Counted from the first letter of the stretch, positions 29,571-38,977 are shown. The stretch: 64,000 nt of DNA from Rhodococcus ruber NBRC 15591 (GCF_001894945.1 NZ_BCXE01000001.1:496001-560000); one strand, 5' to 3'. Program-made: numbers and translations. Notes: a model not told the origin generated them from the letters alone.

Positions 29571-31333
29571 GACGGCTCCCCGGATGTCCCGGCGGTGAGG
29601 GGAAGCGACAGCGTCAGGGTCGTCCCGCCCCCCGGGGGACTGTGCACGCCGAGCACCCCACCGAGGGCCGCGGCGCGGTCGCTCAGTCCGCTCAAACCGC
29701 CGCCGGCAGTCAGCGTCGCACCGCCGCACCCGTCGTCGGTGACGACCATCCGCAGCATCCCGCCGTCCCGGCGGAGGTCGATCTCGATGTGCGTGGCGCC
29801 GGAGTGCTTGGTGGCATTGGCGACCGCCTCGGCGGCGATGAAGTAGGCGGCGAGTTCGATCGACGCGGGAGCTCGCCCGGTCAGGGTGTCGACGATCTCC
29901 ACCGGCAGCGGAGCACGCTCGGCCAGAGCGGTCAGCGCGGCGGCGAGACCGTGTTCCTGCAGCACCGGCGGATAGACGCCCCGGGCCAGTTCCCGCAGCT
30001 CCACCAGCGCCGAGTCCAGTTCGGCCGTGCCCTCGGTGAGCAACTCCTGCTTGCGCTCCGGCTGGGACGTCCGCTGCGCGCGCCGCAACAGGATCGTCGC
30101 AGCGACCAGGCGTTGCTGCGCACCGTCGTGCAGGTTGCGTTCGAGTCGCCGCCGCTGCGCGTCCCCGGCGGCGACGATCCGCTCCCGGGACCGGCGGACC
30201 TCGGCGAGCTGAGCCTGCAACTCGAACTGGAGCCGCTGGTTGTCCAGCGCGAGGGTCGCCGCGCTGCGCACCGCCGCGAGCAGTTGCGGCTGATGCCGCA
30301 GCGACCGGTCGTACACGAGCGCCCCGACCGGGACGCCGTCGCGTTCCAGGACGGTCGCCGCACGGGGGTCGCCGCCGCCGGGCAGGCGCTGCGGGTCCCC
30401 GTGCGCGTCGAGGTAGCTGTTCGACCGCGGCGACCACGACCACAGGACCAGACCGGGGTCGCGCAGCGCCTTGCGCAGCGCGTGGACGAACTCCTCCCCG
30501 AGCGGGGCCGCACCGACCTCGACCATCACGTCGCTGACCGCCCCGCGGGCCACCCGGTAACGCCACAACCCCACCAGCACCGCGATCGGAAACAGCGCGG
30601 TCGCCAGGTAGCCCACGTAGGCCGTCCACACGTTCCCCACGCCGGACGAGCGCGCCGTGACCAGCCCGGTGCCGATGACCGTGGCGAACCCCAGGATCCC
30701 CGCGATCCACAGGGGTGCGAACGCGGCCCGATAGGCCGGAGAGCCCGACCGCCACCGGGCCAGCAGCACGCCGATCACGACCACACTGATGCCGATGGCC
30801 ACCGCTCCGAACACGAGCTGCAGCGCCGCGAAGATCGTCGGATCGTCCCGGACCAGCAGGAGGTTGGGTGCGGTGAAGCGGTCGGTGCCGATCATCACGG
30901 AGGGGTTGTAGAACATCAGGTCGAGCAGCACCGAGACCAGGAAGTACACGTAGCAGCCACCCACGAACCACCGTTCCCACCTGCGGGTCAGTCGTCCCGT
31001 CGGAAAGCCGAGCAGTACGTGGATCAACACCGGCAGGTACATCACCGTCAGCGCTGCCCCGACGGTGAAGACCACCGGGTTGCGGGCCGCGGCGCCCCCC
31101 TTCACCAGCCACAACAACCCGGCCAGCACCATCAGCCGTCCCGTGTTGTCGTCCGGCCGGCTCTGCCACGCGACGATGCCCGCCGCGACGAAGGCGACGC
31201 CCACCGCGAGGAACGCGATCAGCTCCGCCGGTCCCGCGGGCGGACCGCCCGGCCAATCGACCGACACCACCGCCACCCCGACAACCAGCAGGGTGGTCAC
31301 GGCGACGACCGCCGGCAATGTTCGACGACTCAC
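29567..31333 (-). CDS. NarL-type sensor histidine kinase, membrane-bound
   Basis: A 588-residue sensor kinase. I choose GTG 31333, seven bases after GGAGG; ATG 31363 is an alternative. Six to eight hydrophobic helices fill residues 10-270, followed by a cytosolic GAF-like region (WSWSPRSNSYLDA, then an AATVLERDGVPVGALVYD strand), a coiled segment QLAEVRRSRERIVAAGDAQR, the HisKA_3 box ERNLHDGAQQRLVAA with the phosphorylated His, and an HATPase_c domain (EAVANATKHSGA N-box, DDGCGGA, GGLSGLSDRAAALGG). It overlaps the response regulator gene that follows. Divergent to the kinase-REC fusion 156 bases away. The input stimulus is unknown. Confidence 0.88.
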   Translation of the reverse strand: MSRRTLPAVVAVTTLLVVGVAVVSVDWPGGPPAGPAELIAFLAVGVAFVAAGIVAWQSRPDDNTGRLMVLAGLLWLVKGGAAARNPVVFTVGAALTVMYLPVLIHVLLGFPTGRLTRRWERWFVGGCYVYFLVSVLLDLMFYNPSVMIGTDRFTAPNLLLVRDDPTIFAALQLVFGAVAIGISVVVIGVLLARWRSGSPAYRAAFAPLWIAGILGFATVIGTGLVTARSSGVGNVWTAYVGYLATALFPIAVLVGLWRYRVARGAVSDVMVEVGAAPLGEEFVHALRKALRDPGLVLWSWSPRSNSYLDAHGDPQRLPGGGDPRAATVLERDGVPVGALVYDRSLRHQPQLLAAVRSAATLALDNQRLQFELQAQLAEVRRSRERIVAAGDAQRRRLERNLHDGAQQRLVAATILLRRAQRTSQPERKQELLTEGTAELDSALVELRELARGVYPPVLQEHGLAAALTALAERAPLPVEIVDTLTGRAPASIELAAYFIAAEAVANATKHSGATHIEIDLRRDGGMLRMVVTDDGCGGATLTAGGGLSGLSDRAAALGGVLGVHSPPGGGTTLTLSLPLTAGTSGEPS

Positions 31334-31489
31334 GACGAGGCCTCCGATCCTCGCTCTCAGCATCCCGCTTCGGGTCCCGGCCGACCACCGTGCTGGCACT
31401 GTTCGAACATCTGGGATTCGGCCTCGGTTCCGCCGACGATCCCCGAGGGGTTGAATAGAGGAGACGGGCCGCTTCGGGAGGTGGTGGCG

Positions 31490-33145
31490 GTGAACGGGAA
31501 CGGGGCTCCCGGGCCGGGTTCGGTGTTTGCCGGATACACCATCGAACGGCTGCTCGGCGCGGGCGGCATGGGGTCGATCTACCTCGCGCAGCACCCGCAC
31601 CTGCCACGCAAGGTAGCCCTCAAACTGCTCCACCCGGTCCTGACCGCCGACGACAGCGTCAGGGCCCGCTTCGAACTCGAGGCCGACCACGCCGCGCGGC
31701 TCGAACACGCCAACATCGTCCAGGTCTACGACCGCGGCTGCGAGGACGGCCGGCTCTGGATCGCGATGCAGTACGTCCCCGGCACCACCGCCGCCGCGTT
31801 GCTCCGGCACGGCCCCGTCCCACCCGAGCGGGCAGTGCACATCGTCTGCGAGATCGGCAAGGCCCTGGACTATGCGCACCAGGCCGGGGTGCTGCACCGC
31901 GACGTGAAACCGACGAACATCCTGCTCGCCGAGCCCGCCGGTCCGGGCGAGCCCGAACGGGTCCTGCTCACCGACTTCGGCATCGCCAAGGCCCTCGACG
32001 AGGCGAGTGGGCTCACCCGCACGGGGACGTTCGTCGGCAGTCTGCAGAACGCCGCACCCGAGCAGTTCGACACCACCGTCGCGCTCGACCACCGCACCGA
32101 CATCTACTCGCTCGGCTGCACCCTCTACCACCTGCTCACCGGCCGGCCCCCGTATTCCGGTGACACCCTGCCCAAGCTGTGGCACGGGCACGTCCGCAGC
32201 CCGATACCCCGGCCGAGCGAGGCCCGGCCCGACCTGCCGACCGCGTTCGACTCCGTCGTCGCGCGCGCGCTCGCGAAGGACCGCAACGACCGCTACGGCA
32301 CCTGCCGGGAACTCACCGCCGCCGCCCGCGATGCCCTCGCCTCCGAGGCCACGGCCACCGTCCCCACCCCGGTTCCCGGTGCGGCGGGCGACGACACGCT
32401 GGCCCGCACGGTGGCGGTGGACGCCGCGGCACCGACCCAGGTGGCCGCGACGCGGCGCGCCGCACGGCGCGGCGACAGTGCGGCACCCCTGCGGGTGGTG
32501 CTCGCCGACGACTCCGTACTCCTGCGCGAGGGCATCTCCCGGCTGCTGTGCGACGAGGGGATCGACGTCGTCGGCGAGGCCGGTGACGCCGCCACCCTGC
32601 TCGCTCTCGTCGCCGACGAACGTCCCGACGTCGCCGTCGTCGACATCCGGATGCCCCCGACCCACACCACCGAGGGCATCGGTGCCGCCGCGACCATCCG
32701 AGCCGACCACCCCGACACCGCGGTGGTGCTGCTGTCGCAGTACGTGGAAACCGACCACGTCATGAACCTGCTCGCCGACGGGGCCGCCGGCTTGGGCTAC
32801 CTGCTCAAGGATCGGGTCTCCGACATCGACGAGTTCGTCGACACCCTGCACCGGGTCGCCGGGGGCGGTTCGGCCATCGACCCCAGCGTGGTGAGCCGGC
32901 TGGTGGCCCGCCCGCACCGCGACAGCCGTCCCATCGACACGCTGTCCACCCGCGAACGCGAGGTCCTCGCGCTCATGGCCGAGGGCCGCTCGAACCGGGC
33001 GATCGGGGCGGCCCTGTTCCTCGGGGAACGCACCGTCGAGGCGCACGTCCGGGCGATCTTCCTCAAGCTGGGTCTGCACCCCGAACCCGAGGACCACCGG
33101 CGCGTCCTCGCCGTGCTGAAGCACCTCGAGGCGACCACGCCCTGA
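31490..33145 (+). CDS. Fusion of Ser/Thr protein kinase with a NarL/LuxR-type response regulator
   Basis: A 551-residue soluble protein. I choose GTG 31490, eight bases after GGGAGG. Residues 12-275 are a complete Hanks kinase: Gly loop LLGAGGMGSIYLA, Lys in VALKLL, catalytic HRDVKPTN (Asp138), DFG (Asp162), and an APE-type end (AAPEQF). There is no membrane segment or PASTA module. Residues 276-330 are an Ala/Thr/Arg linker. Residues 331-450 are a REC domain with Asp340-Asp341, phospho-acceptor Asp385 and Lys440. Residues 480-545 are a canonical LuxR HTH (STREREVLALMAEG...NRAIGAALFLGERTVEAHV). The REC-HTH half closely resembles the separate regulator at 28905-29570. Its phospho-donor may be the divergent histidine kinase. 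Confidence 0.9.
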   Translation: MNGNGAPGPGSVFAGYTIERLLGAGGMGSIYLAQHPHLPRKVALKLLHPVLTADDSVRARFELEADHAARLEHANIVQVYDRGCEDGRLWIAMQYVPGTTAAALLRHGPVPPERAVHIVCEIGKALDYAHQAGVLHRDVKPTNILLAEPAGPGEPERVLLTDFGIAKALDEASGLTRTGTFVGSLQNAAPEQFDTTVALDHRTDIYSLGCTLYHLLTGRPPYSGDTLPKLWHGHVRSPIPRPSEARPDLPTAFDSVVARALAKDRNDRYGTCRELTAAARDALASEATATVPTPVPGAAGDDTLARTVAVDAAAPTQVAATRRAARRGDSAAPLRVVLADDSVLLREGISRLLCDEGIDVVGEAGDAATLLALVADERPDVAVVDIRMPPTHTTEGIGAAATIRADHPDTAVVLLSQYVETDHVMNLLADGAAGLGYLLKDRVSDIDEFVDTLHRVAGGGSAIDPSVVSRLVARPHRDSRPIDTLSTREREVLALMAEGRSNRAIGAALFLGERTVEAHVRAIFLKLGLHPEPEDHRRVLAVLKHLEATTP

Positions 33146-33197
33146 GCCGTCCCGGGCACGGCCCGACCCTCGGAAACGGAAGGCCGGCGTGAGGTGC

Positions 33198-34580
33198 TCA
33201 GTCGGAAAGTTCGTCGAACAGGGTCGGCTCGTCCGGATTCTCGAACAGCTCGATCTGCTCGGGCGGGGACGACCGGCGCCGGCGCCGGCGCTTCCCGGTG
33301 CTGCCGGCCGGGGGCACGAGCAGCCGCATCGCTGCGGTGAGCGAGTGGCAGGTCGCTTCCCATTCCAGCGCCTTCGCCTCGGCCCGCGCGGTACCGGCGT
33401 CGTCCCCGGCCGCGGCGCGTCCCATCGCCTCGGCCTGCCAGCACACCTGCGCGTCCACGCTCATCCGCAGGAAGCGCAGCAGCTGGTCCGGTTCGTCGTC
33501 GGCCATGCGGGCCACCGTGCGGGGCTCGACCGCCACCTGTCCGTCGAGATGGAAGTCGCGCAGTGCCAGCAGCGTCAACGGAAGATCCGCCTCGGACTCC
33601 GCCGTCCACGGCGGCAGCTCGTCCGCGGGCGGCGGCACACCGTCGTGGTCGATCTCGTGCAGCAGCTCGCCGCCGAGACGGGTGCCGAACCCCTCGTCCA
33701 GTCCCTCGAGGAACTGCGCGACCAGGTCGAGCGTGGCCAGCAGGTGGGCCGGCACGAACGGCGACGCGGGCAGGTGTGCCGCCACCGCCACCCGGTCCTC
33801 GACCAGCACGAACTTCAGGTGCGGCCACCGCCGATTGAGGTCCGCGACGACCTCGGCGGCGCGGGTACGTCCGGTGATCTGGTGGACGATCGGGGCGAAC
33901 ACGTCGACGGTGCGCTCGTGCGGTCCGACACCGACGAACACGACCATCCCCGCGACCCGCAACGCCAGGTCGCCGTCCTCGTCCCACAGCGGGACGTCGC
34001 CGATCCGCTCGCGCAGTGTCGACTCGATCAGCTCGCGTACGTGCTCCTCGCCCGCCGTCTGGACGGCGAGGGGGAGCGCAGCCTGCGGCGGGATCTCCTC
34101 GGCCGGCGGGGGCAGCTCGAAGTCGGCCCGGCCGGTGCCGAACGTGTCGGTGCGCAGGAACAGCGGATGCGGCACCCCCCACACCCGCCGCAGCGCCGTC
34201 ACCGCGACGGCCGCGAGCTGGTCCGCCCACGCCGCGGGCCGGTCCATCCAGTAGGCGGGCGACCCGCCGTCCTCCGGGTCGTCGGGTCCCCGGGACGGTG
34301 CGCGCCAGCCGAGCTCGGCGAGCAACGCCTCGTCGCCCGGGCCGAGACGACGATCGGGGTCGAGGTGGGCATTGGACGGCACCTCGCACCGAACCTGGCC
34401 CTCACCCCACGCGTAGAACTGCACGCACGGTCCGGCCGGGCCGGTGTCCTCCTCGACGAGTGGCTCGAGGACCAGCCCGTCGCCGTCGCTCATCGCCGCC
34501 ACGTGGTCGGCGAGACGTGCCCGGAACTCGTTCCAGGACCGGTCGACGTCGCGGTCGAATCGGCTCTCGGTGTCGGTCAC
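33198..34580 (-). CDS. TY-Chap/YbjN-like two-domain protein of unknown function
   Basis: A 460-residue soluble protein. Residues 10-95 form a first helix-strand-helix unit starting SWNEFRARLADHVAAMSDG and ending LAELGW; residues 200-330 form a second with VAGMVVFVGVGPHERTVDVFAPIV, then LNRRWPHLKFVLVEDRVAVAAHLPASPF and a long helix, which fits the YbjN/type III secretion chaperone-like (TY-Chap) fold found in many actinobacteria. The C-terminal 60 residues carry a Lys/Arg run (KRRRRRRS) and an acidic tail ELFENPDEPTLFDELSD. It starts 52 bases after the kinase-fusion stop but on the other strand. Function unknown; chaperone-like roles are assumed for the fold only. Confidence 0.65.
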   Translation of the reverse strand: MTDTESRFDRDVDRSWNEFRARLADHVAAMSDGDGLVLEPLVEEDTGPAGPCVQFYAWGEGQVRCEVPSNAHLDPDRRLGPGDEALLAELGWRAPSRGPDDPEDGGSPAYWMDRPAAWADQLAAVAVTALRRVWGVPHPLFLRTDTFGTGRADFELPPPAEEIPPQAALPLAVQTAGEEHVRELIESTLRERIGDVPLWDEDGDLALRVAGMVVFVGVGPHERTVDVFAPIVHQITGRTRAAEVVADLNRRWPHLKFVLVEDRVAVAAHLPASPFVPAHLLATLDLVAQFLEGLDEGFGTRLGGELLHEIDHDGVPPPADELPPWTAESEADLPLTLLALRDFHLDGQVAVEPRTVARMADDEPDQLLRFLRMSVDAQVCWQAEAMGRAAAGDDAGTARAEAKALEWEATCHSLTAAMRLLVPPAGSTGKRRRRRRSSPPEQIELFENPDEPTLFDELSD

Positions 34581-34731
34581 GATCCACCCCCTTTTCCGCT
34601 GTCGCGGGACCGTGTGACGACACTAGCCGGGGGGACCGACAGTCGCCGGGCGGGCAGCATCACTCGGTGGCGGGCCCGGAACATCCGGCCGCCCGGGTCG
34701 CCGTCGGCGCAGGCTGCGGGCAGCCGACCCG

Positions 34732-35727
34732 TCAGCGCAGGCTGCGGACGAACACCCCGATCGACGCGACGGCCCGTCCCGCCTCGGGCACGATGCCCGC
34801 CGCGGCCTGGAACACGTGCACCTGCCGCTCCCACACCTGCAGTTCGCAGTGCACACCCGCGCCCGCGAGACGCGCGGCCATCAGCTCGGCGTCGACGTAC
34901 GTCATCTCCTCCGAACCGGTCTGGATGAGGGTGGGCGGCATGGCGGTCAGGTCGGCGTCGACCGGGGACACCGCGCGCGGACCAGGCCCGCCGGCGGCGG
35001 CGTCGATGCGGGCGATCACGTCGGCCAGGGCCGGAACGGCGCGGCGCGGGAACAGGGCGCACCGATACGAATTGGGATGCGCGAGCTTGCCGCGGGTGTC
35101 GAGGTCGGTCAGCGGCGAGAGCGCCACGTTGCCGGCCGGACGGCCGAGGCCCAGCCGCAGCGCCTCGAGCGTGACCTGGAAGGTGAGGAATCCACCCGCC
35201 GAGTCGCCGGCCACCACGATCCGCTCGGCCGGGTAGCCGTGCGCGATCAGCCACCGCAGCCCCTCGATGCCGTCCTCGACCGCGCTCTCGATCGGGTGCC
35301 CCGGCAGCATGCGGTAGGCGACGCTGAGCACGGGGGCCCCGGCTGCCGACGAGATGCGGGAGACCATCTGCCGGTGGGTGGTCAGCCCGCACACCAGGAA
35401 CGCCCCGCCGTGCAGGTACAGGATCGCGGTGGAGCCGTCGGCGCCCGGCGCGGCGAGGAACTCGGCGCGGCAGGACGGCAGCCGCACCGCATGCCGGTGC
35501 GTGCCGGGGACCGGCTTGAGGGGAAACGCGAGGCGGTCCACCACACCGGTCGGCCAGGGCAGGTGCGGGGCGCGTGCCCACGCGTCGATGACCGGCTTGA
35601 CGGTGCTGCGCACCGAGAAGGTCAGCGCCTGGGACGGAATGCTCACCCCGGCGATCTCACGTCGCAGCACCGGCCGCGGTACGGGCGGATACGACAACGA
35701 CGGATGGTTCGACGCGGTGCTCGTCAC
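34732..35727 (-). CDS. HSL-type alpha/beta hydrolase (esterase/lipase)
   Basis: A 331-residue hormone-sensitive-lipase-family hydrolase. GTG 35727 follows GAGGAGG. Oxyanion motif LYLHGGAFLVCG (H-G-G), nucleophile elbow VAGDSAGGFLT, then a late acidic loop and the histidine in RQVHVFQ. The SPLTDL segment and the LIQTGSEEMTYVD strand supply the acid. It would hydrolyse short to medium acyl esters in the cytosol; similar mycobacterial enzymes belong to the Lip family. Divergent to the WS/DGAT gene across a 281-base gap, an arrangement that suggests lipid turnover. Substrate unknown. Confidence 0.88.
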   Translation of the reverse strand: MTSTASNHPSLSYPPVPRPVLRREIAGVSIPSQALTFSVRSTVKPVIDAWARAPHLPWPTGVVDRLAFPLKPVPGTHRHAVRLPSCRAEFLAAPGADGSTAILYLHGGAFLVCGLTTHRQMVSRISSAAGAPVLSVAYRMLPGHPIESAVEDGIEGLRWLIAHGYPAERIVVAGDSAGGFLTFQVTLEALRLGLGRPAGNVALSPLTDLDTRGKLAHPNSYRCALFPRRAVPALADVIARIDAAAGGPGPRAVSPVDADLTAMPPTLIQTGSEEMTYVDAELMAARLAGAGVHCELQVWERQVHVFQAAAGIVPEAGRAVASIGVFVRSLR

Positions 35728-36008
35728 CGGAACCTCCTCGTCCTCGTCCGCTCGGGCGGAGCTGCGCTCGTCGGCTCCGGCTTGTCCTCCGCGGCCCGTC
35801 CGCCGTGGCTTTCGCAACGTTCGTCCGGGTCGGTTGATCGACAGTACGACGACGATCCGCCGGGGCGAAGCACCGTGACTCGATGGAGACCGGGCATCGT
35901 GATTTCCGCAGGTCGCGGGCCCTTCTGTTATCTATTCGGTACGGCATGCGCGGGACCGACGTACGATCCATCCCAGCGTGCGACGGCGGACGAAAGGGGG
36001 CAGTCCCC

Positions 36009-37391
36009 GTGGGGTACATGCCGGTGACGGACTCGATGTTCCTGCTCGCCGAGTCGCGGGAGCGCCCGATGCACTTCGGTTCGCTGGAACTGTTCACCCC
36101 GCCGCCCGACGCCGGCCCGGGGTACGTCACCGACCTCTACAACCGGCTCGTCGCCGACGCGCACGTCGACGAGCTGTTCCGCAAGCGACCGGCCGATCCG
36201 GTGTCGAGCCTCGGCTACACCTGGTGGACCGTCGACGACGAGATCGACCTCGAGTACCACGTCCGGCACTCGGCGCTGCCGGCACCGGGCCGGATCCGCG
36301 AGCTGTTCACCCTCGTCTCCCGCCTGCACAGCGGGCTGCTCGACCGGCACCGGCCCCTGTGGGAGGCGTACCTGATCGAAGGACTCGCCGACGGCCGGTT
36401 CGCCGTCTACACGAAGATGCACCACGCGCTGCTCGACGGGGTCTCGGGGCTGCGGCTGTTGCGGCGCACCTACACCACCGACCCGAGCGCGCGCGACTTC
36501 CCGGCGCCGTGGCACCTGCCGCCCCGCCCCCGATCCGGGAACGGATCCGGGACGCACGCGCGGACGTCGACCGTCGGTACGGTGCGCTCCGTGGCCGGCG
36601 ACGTGCTCGGCGCGGCGCCCGTGGCGCTGCGGATCGCGCGGACCGTGCTCGGCGGCCGCCGCGTCGCACTGCCGTACGAGGCCCCGCGATCGATGTTCAA
36701 CGTCCCGATCGACGGGACGCGGCGCTTCGCGGCGCAGTCCTGGAGCCGCGCACGCATCACACGGGTGCGGTGCGCGGCCGGCGTGTCGAGCAACGACGTC
36801 GTCGTCGCGATGTGCGCCGGCGCCATCCGCGCCTATCTCCTCGAGCGGCAGGCGCTGCCGGAGACCCCGTTGATCGCGATGGTCCCGGTGTCGCTGCGCG
36901 CGAAGGACACCCCCGAGTCGGACTCGGGTGGCAACAGCGTCGGGGTCACGCTGTGCAACCTCGGCACCCATCTCGAGGATCCGCTCACCCGGCTGTCGAC
37001 GGTCAGCGATTCGATGGCGGAGGGCAAGACCCTGTTCGGCGGGATGACGCCGCTGCAGGCGACGGTGTGGTCGGCGCTCAACATCGCCGGACTCGCGCTG
37101 GCGCCGATCTCGGGCGCGGTCGCCCTGGCGCCGCCGCCGTTCAACCTCATCATCTCCAACGTGCCGGGACCGCGGGAACCGGTGTACCGGGGTGGATCCC
37201 GGCTCGACGGCATCTATCCCGTGTCGGTCGTGCTCAGCGGTCAGGCGCTCAACATCACGCTGACCAACACCGCGGACACCGTCGACTTCGGCGTGGTCGG
37301 GTGCCGCCGCACCGTCCCCGCACTGCAGCGACTGCTGGGACATCTCGAGGACGCCCTCACGGAACTCGAACTCGCACTAGATATTTCGTGA
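36009..37391 (+). CDS. Wax ester synthase / diacylglycerol acyltransferase (WS/DGAT)
   Basis: A 460-residue WS/DGAT. GTG 36009 is eight bases after GGGGG; ATG 36018 nearby is an alternative. The family catalytic motif HHALLDG is at residues 138-144, preceded by FALYTKM-type sequence (VYTKM), and the PLW region (HRPLWEAYLIEGLADGRFA), the NVPGPREPVYRGGSRL motif and the LSGQALNITL end are all present. It esterifies acyl-CoA with diacylglycerol or a fatty alcohol, giving storage lipid typical of rhodococci. Transcribed alone, divergent to the HSL-type esterase gene. Confidence 0.93.
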   Translation: MGYMPVTDSMFLLAESRERPMHFGSLELFTPPPDAGPGYVTDLYNRLVADAHVDELFRKRPADPVSSLGYTWWTVDDEIDLEYHVRHSALPAPGRIRELFTLVSRLHSGLLDRHRPLWEAYLIEGLADGRFAVYTKMHHALLDGVSGLRLLRRTYTTDPSARDFPAPWHLPPRPRSGNGSGTHARTSTVGTVRSVAGDVLGAAPVALRIARTVLGGRRVALPYEAPRSMFNVPIDGTRRFAAQSWSRARITRVRCAAGVSSNDVVVAMCAGAIRAYLLERQALPETPLIAMVPVSLRAKDTPESDSGGNSVGVTLCNLGTHLEDPLTRLSTVSDSMAEGKTLFGGMTPLQATVWSALNIAGLALAPISGAVALAPPPFNLIISNVPGPREPVYRGGSRLDGIYPVSVVLSGQALNITLTNTADTVDFGVVGCRRTVPALQRLLGHLEDALTELELALDIS

Positions 37392-37397
37392 GCGGTG

Positions 37398-38186
37398 TCA
37401 GTCCCGCAGCGACGAGCTGCGCGGGTCCTGGGGTGTCGAACCCCGCGCGCCCGTGCTGTGTAGGACGTCGACGAGTTCGCCTTCGAGCGCCACGAACTCC
37501 GGAGACGTCAGCGCGTCCAGGCCCCGGGGGCGCGGCAGCGGCACCGACACCTCGTGGCACACCCGCGCCGGGCGGGGCGTGAGCACCAGCACCCGATCCG
37601 ACAGCAGCAGCGCCTCCCGCACGTCGTGGGTGATCATCAGCACCGTCCAGCGGTCGCGCTGCCACACCTGCTGCAGCCACAACTGCATCTCGGTGCGGGT
37701 CAGCGAATCCAGGGCGCCGAACGGTTCGTCCAGCAGCAGCACGTCGCGGCCCTGCAGGACGGTCCGCGCGAGTGCCGCACGCTGCCGCATCCCACCCGAG
37801 AGCTGTCGCGGCGCGGCCTCCTCGAACCCGGCGAGACCGAAGGCGGGGAACAACTTTCGTGCCCGGTCCCGCGCCTCACCGCGGGGCGTGCCCTGGACCT
37901 CGAGGCCGAGCGCGCAGTTGTCGAGCACGCTGCGCCACGGGAACAGCAGATCCTTCTGCGGCATCAGCGCGGCGCGTCCCGGTGCGGCCGGCCGACCGGC
38001 GACCGTGACGGCGCCGGTGTCGGGCACGTCGAGGCCGGCGACCAGCCCGAACAGGGTGGACTTGCCGCAGCCGCTCGGGCCGATGAGCGAGACGAACTCG
38101 CCGTCGGCCACCGCGAACTCGGCGCCGTCGAGGACGGTGCGCCCATCGAACGCCTTGTGCACGCCGGTGACGGCGACGGCGTTCAC
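37398..38186 (-). CDS. thiZ: ABC transporter ATP-binding protein (thiamine precursor uptake)
   Basis: A 262-residue NrtD/SsuB-type ABC ATPase. Walker A GPSGCGKSTL, Q-loop MPQKD, signature LSGGMRQRAALARTVL, Walker B DVLLLDEPFGALD and switch His in MITHDVREAL are intact. GTG 38186 overlaps the permease stop by four bases. The gene is the last of a TPP-riboswitch-controlled operon with tenA, a substrate-binding lipoprotein and a permease, so it probably powers uptake of a hydroxymethylpyrimidine-type precursor (ThiXYZ system) rather than nitrate or sulfonate, on which its family is usually annotated. The assignment rests on context. Confidence 0.85.
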   Translation of the reverse strand: MNAVAVTGVHKAFDGRTVLDGAEFAVADGEFVSLIGPSGCGKSTLFGLVAGLDVPDTGAVTVAGRPAAPGRAALMPQKDLLFPWRSVLDNCALGLEVQGTPRGEARDRARKLFPAFGLAGFEEAAPRQLSGGMRQRAALARTVLQGRDVLLLDEPFGALDSLTRTEMQLWLQQVWQRDRWTVLMITHDVREALLLSDRVLVLTPRPARVCHEVSVPLPRPRGLDALTSPEFVALEGELVDVLHSTGARGSTPQDPRSSSLRD

Positions 38187-38977
38187 CGCAGGCTCCTCGT
38201 CGCCAGCGCCCACGGCGCGACGACCCGTTCCACGGCGTAGGTGAGCAGGTACAGCGCGAGGGAGAGCACCGCGGTGACGAGCACCGCCGCGAGCACCAGA
38301 TCGGTCCGGAACGAATTCTTCTGGGTGCTCATGTAGATCCCGAGTCCCGACGTGGCGCCGACGTACTCGGCGAAGACCGCGCCGACCACGGCGTAGGTGA
38401 CCCCGATGCGCAGCGCCGTGAAGAACCGGGGCAGCGCCGACGGGAGCCGCACGTACCGGAACTCCTGCCGACGCGAGGCGCCCATGCTGCGCAGCAGCGC
38501 CCCCGCCTCCCGGTCCGCGGCCGCGAAGCCCTCGATCAGGCCGATCGCCATGGGGAAGAACGTGGCGAGCGCGATCACCAGGATCTTCGGCAGCAGCCCG
38601 AAGCCGAACCAGATGATCATCAGTGGCGCGATCGCGATGATCGGCAGGGTCTGCGACACCACGAACAGCGGCACCAGGGCCCGGCGCAGCCACGGCGAGA
38701 AGTCCACGACGATCGCCAGGGCCCAGGCGACCGCCAGGGACACCGCGAAGCCGACGAGCGTGACCTGCAGCGTCGACCAGGCGTGACCGGCGATGTCGGT
38801 GCGGTGCGCCCACCCCTGCTCGAGGACCCGGGTGGGGGAGGGCAGCACCTGCGGGCGGATGCCGCTGACCGCCACGTACAGCTGCCAGCCGAGGGCCAGC
38901 GCGGCGACTGTCAGCGCGGCCGGGGCCACGCGCCGCGCCCAGGAATTGCGGGTCGGGTCAGGGGGTGAGGTAGTCAT
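38183..38977 (-). CDS. thiX: ABC transporter permease (thiamine precursor uptake)
   Basis: A 264-residue permease with six to seven membrane segments and the binding-protein-dependent transport motif (EAA loop) at about residues 155-180, reading IEGFAAADREAGALLRSMGASR. It belongs to the NrtB/SsuC/ThiX group. The start overlaps the upstream lipoprotein gene by twenty bases in another frame and the stop overlaps the ATPase gene by four bases, so translation is coupled on both sides. Part of the TPP-riboswitch operon for thiamine pyrimidine salvage. Confidence 0.85.
   Translation of the reverse strand: MTTSPPDPTRNSWARRVAPAALTVAALALGWQLYVAVSGIRPQVLPSPTRVLEQGWAHRTDIAGHAWSTLQVTLVGFAVSLAVAWALAIVVDFSPWLRRALVPLFVVSQTLPIIAIAPLMIIWFGFGLLPKILVIALATFFPMAIGLIEGFAAADREAGALLRSMGASRRQEFRYVRLPSALPRFFTALRIGVTYAVVGAVFAEYVGATSGLGIYMSTQKNSFRTDLVLAAVLVTAVLSLALYLLTYAVERVVAPWALATRSLR

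Noticed and set aside
29642-31480. Open plus-strand frame extending the Ser/Thr kinase fusion by about 600 codons
   Set aside because: It runs antisense to the histidine kinase, is Gln/Arg/His-rich low-complexity sequence and has no domain; the kinase starts at a GTG with a ribosome site at 31490.
31334-33124. Minus-strand open frame extending the histidine kinase into the fusion gene
   Set aside because: Noncoding in character; GGAGG and the first membrane helix mark the start at 31333.
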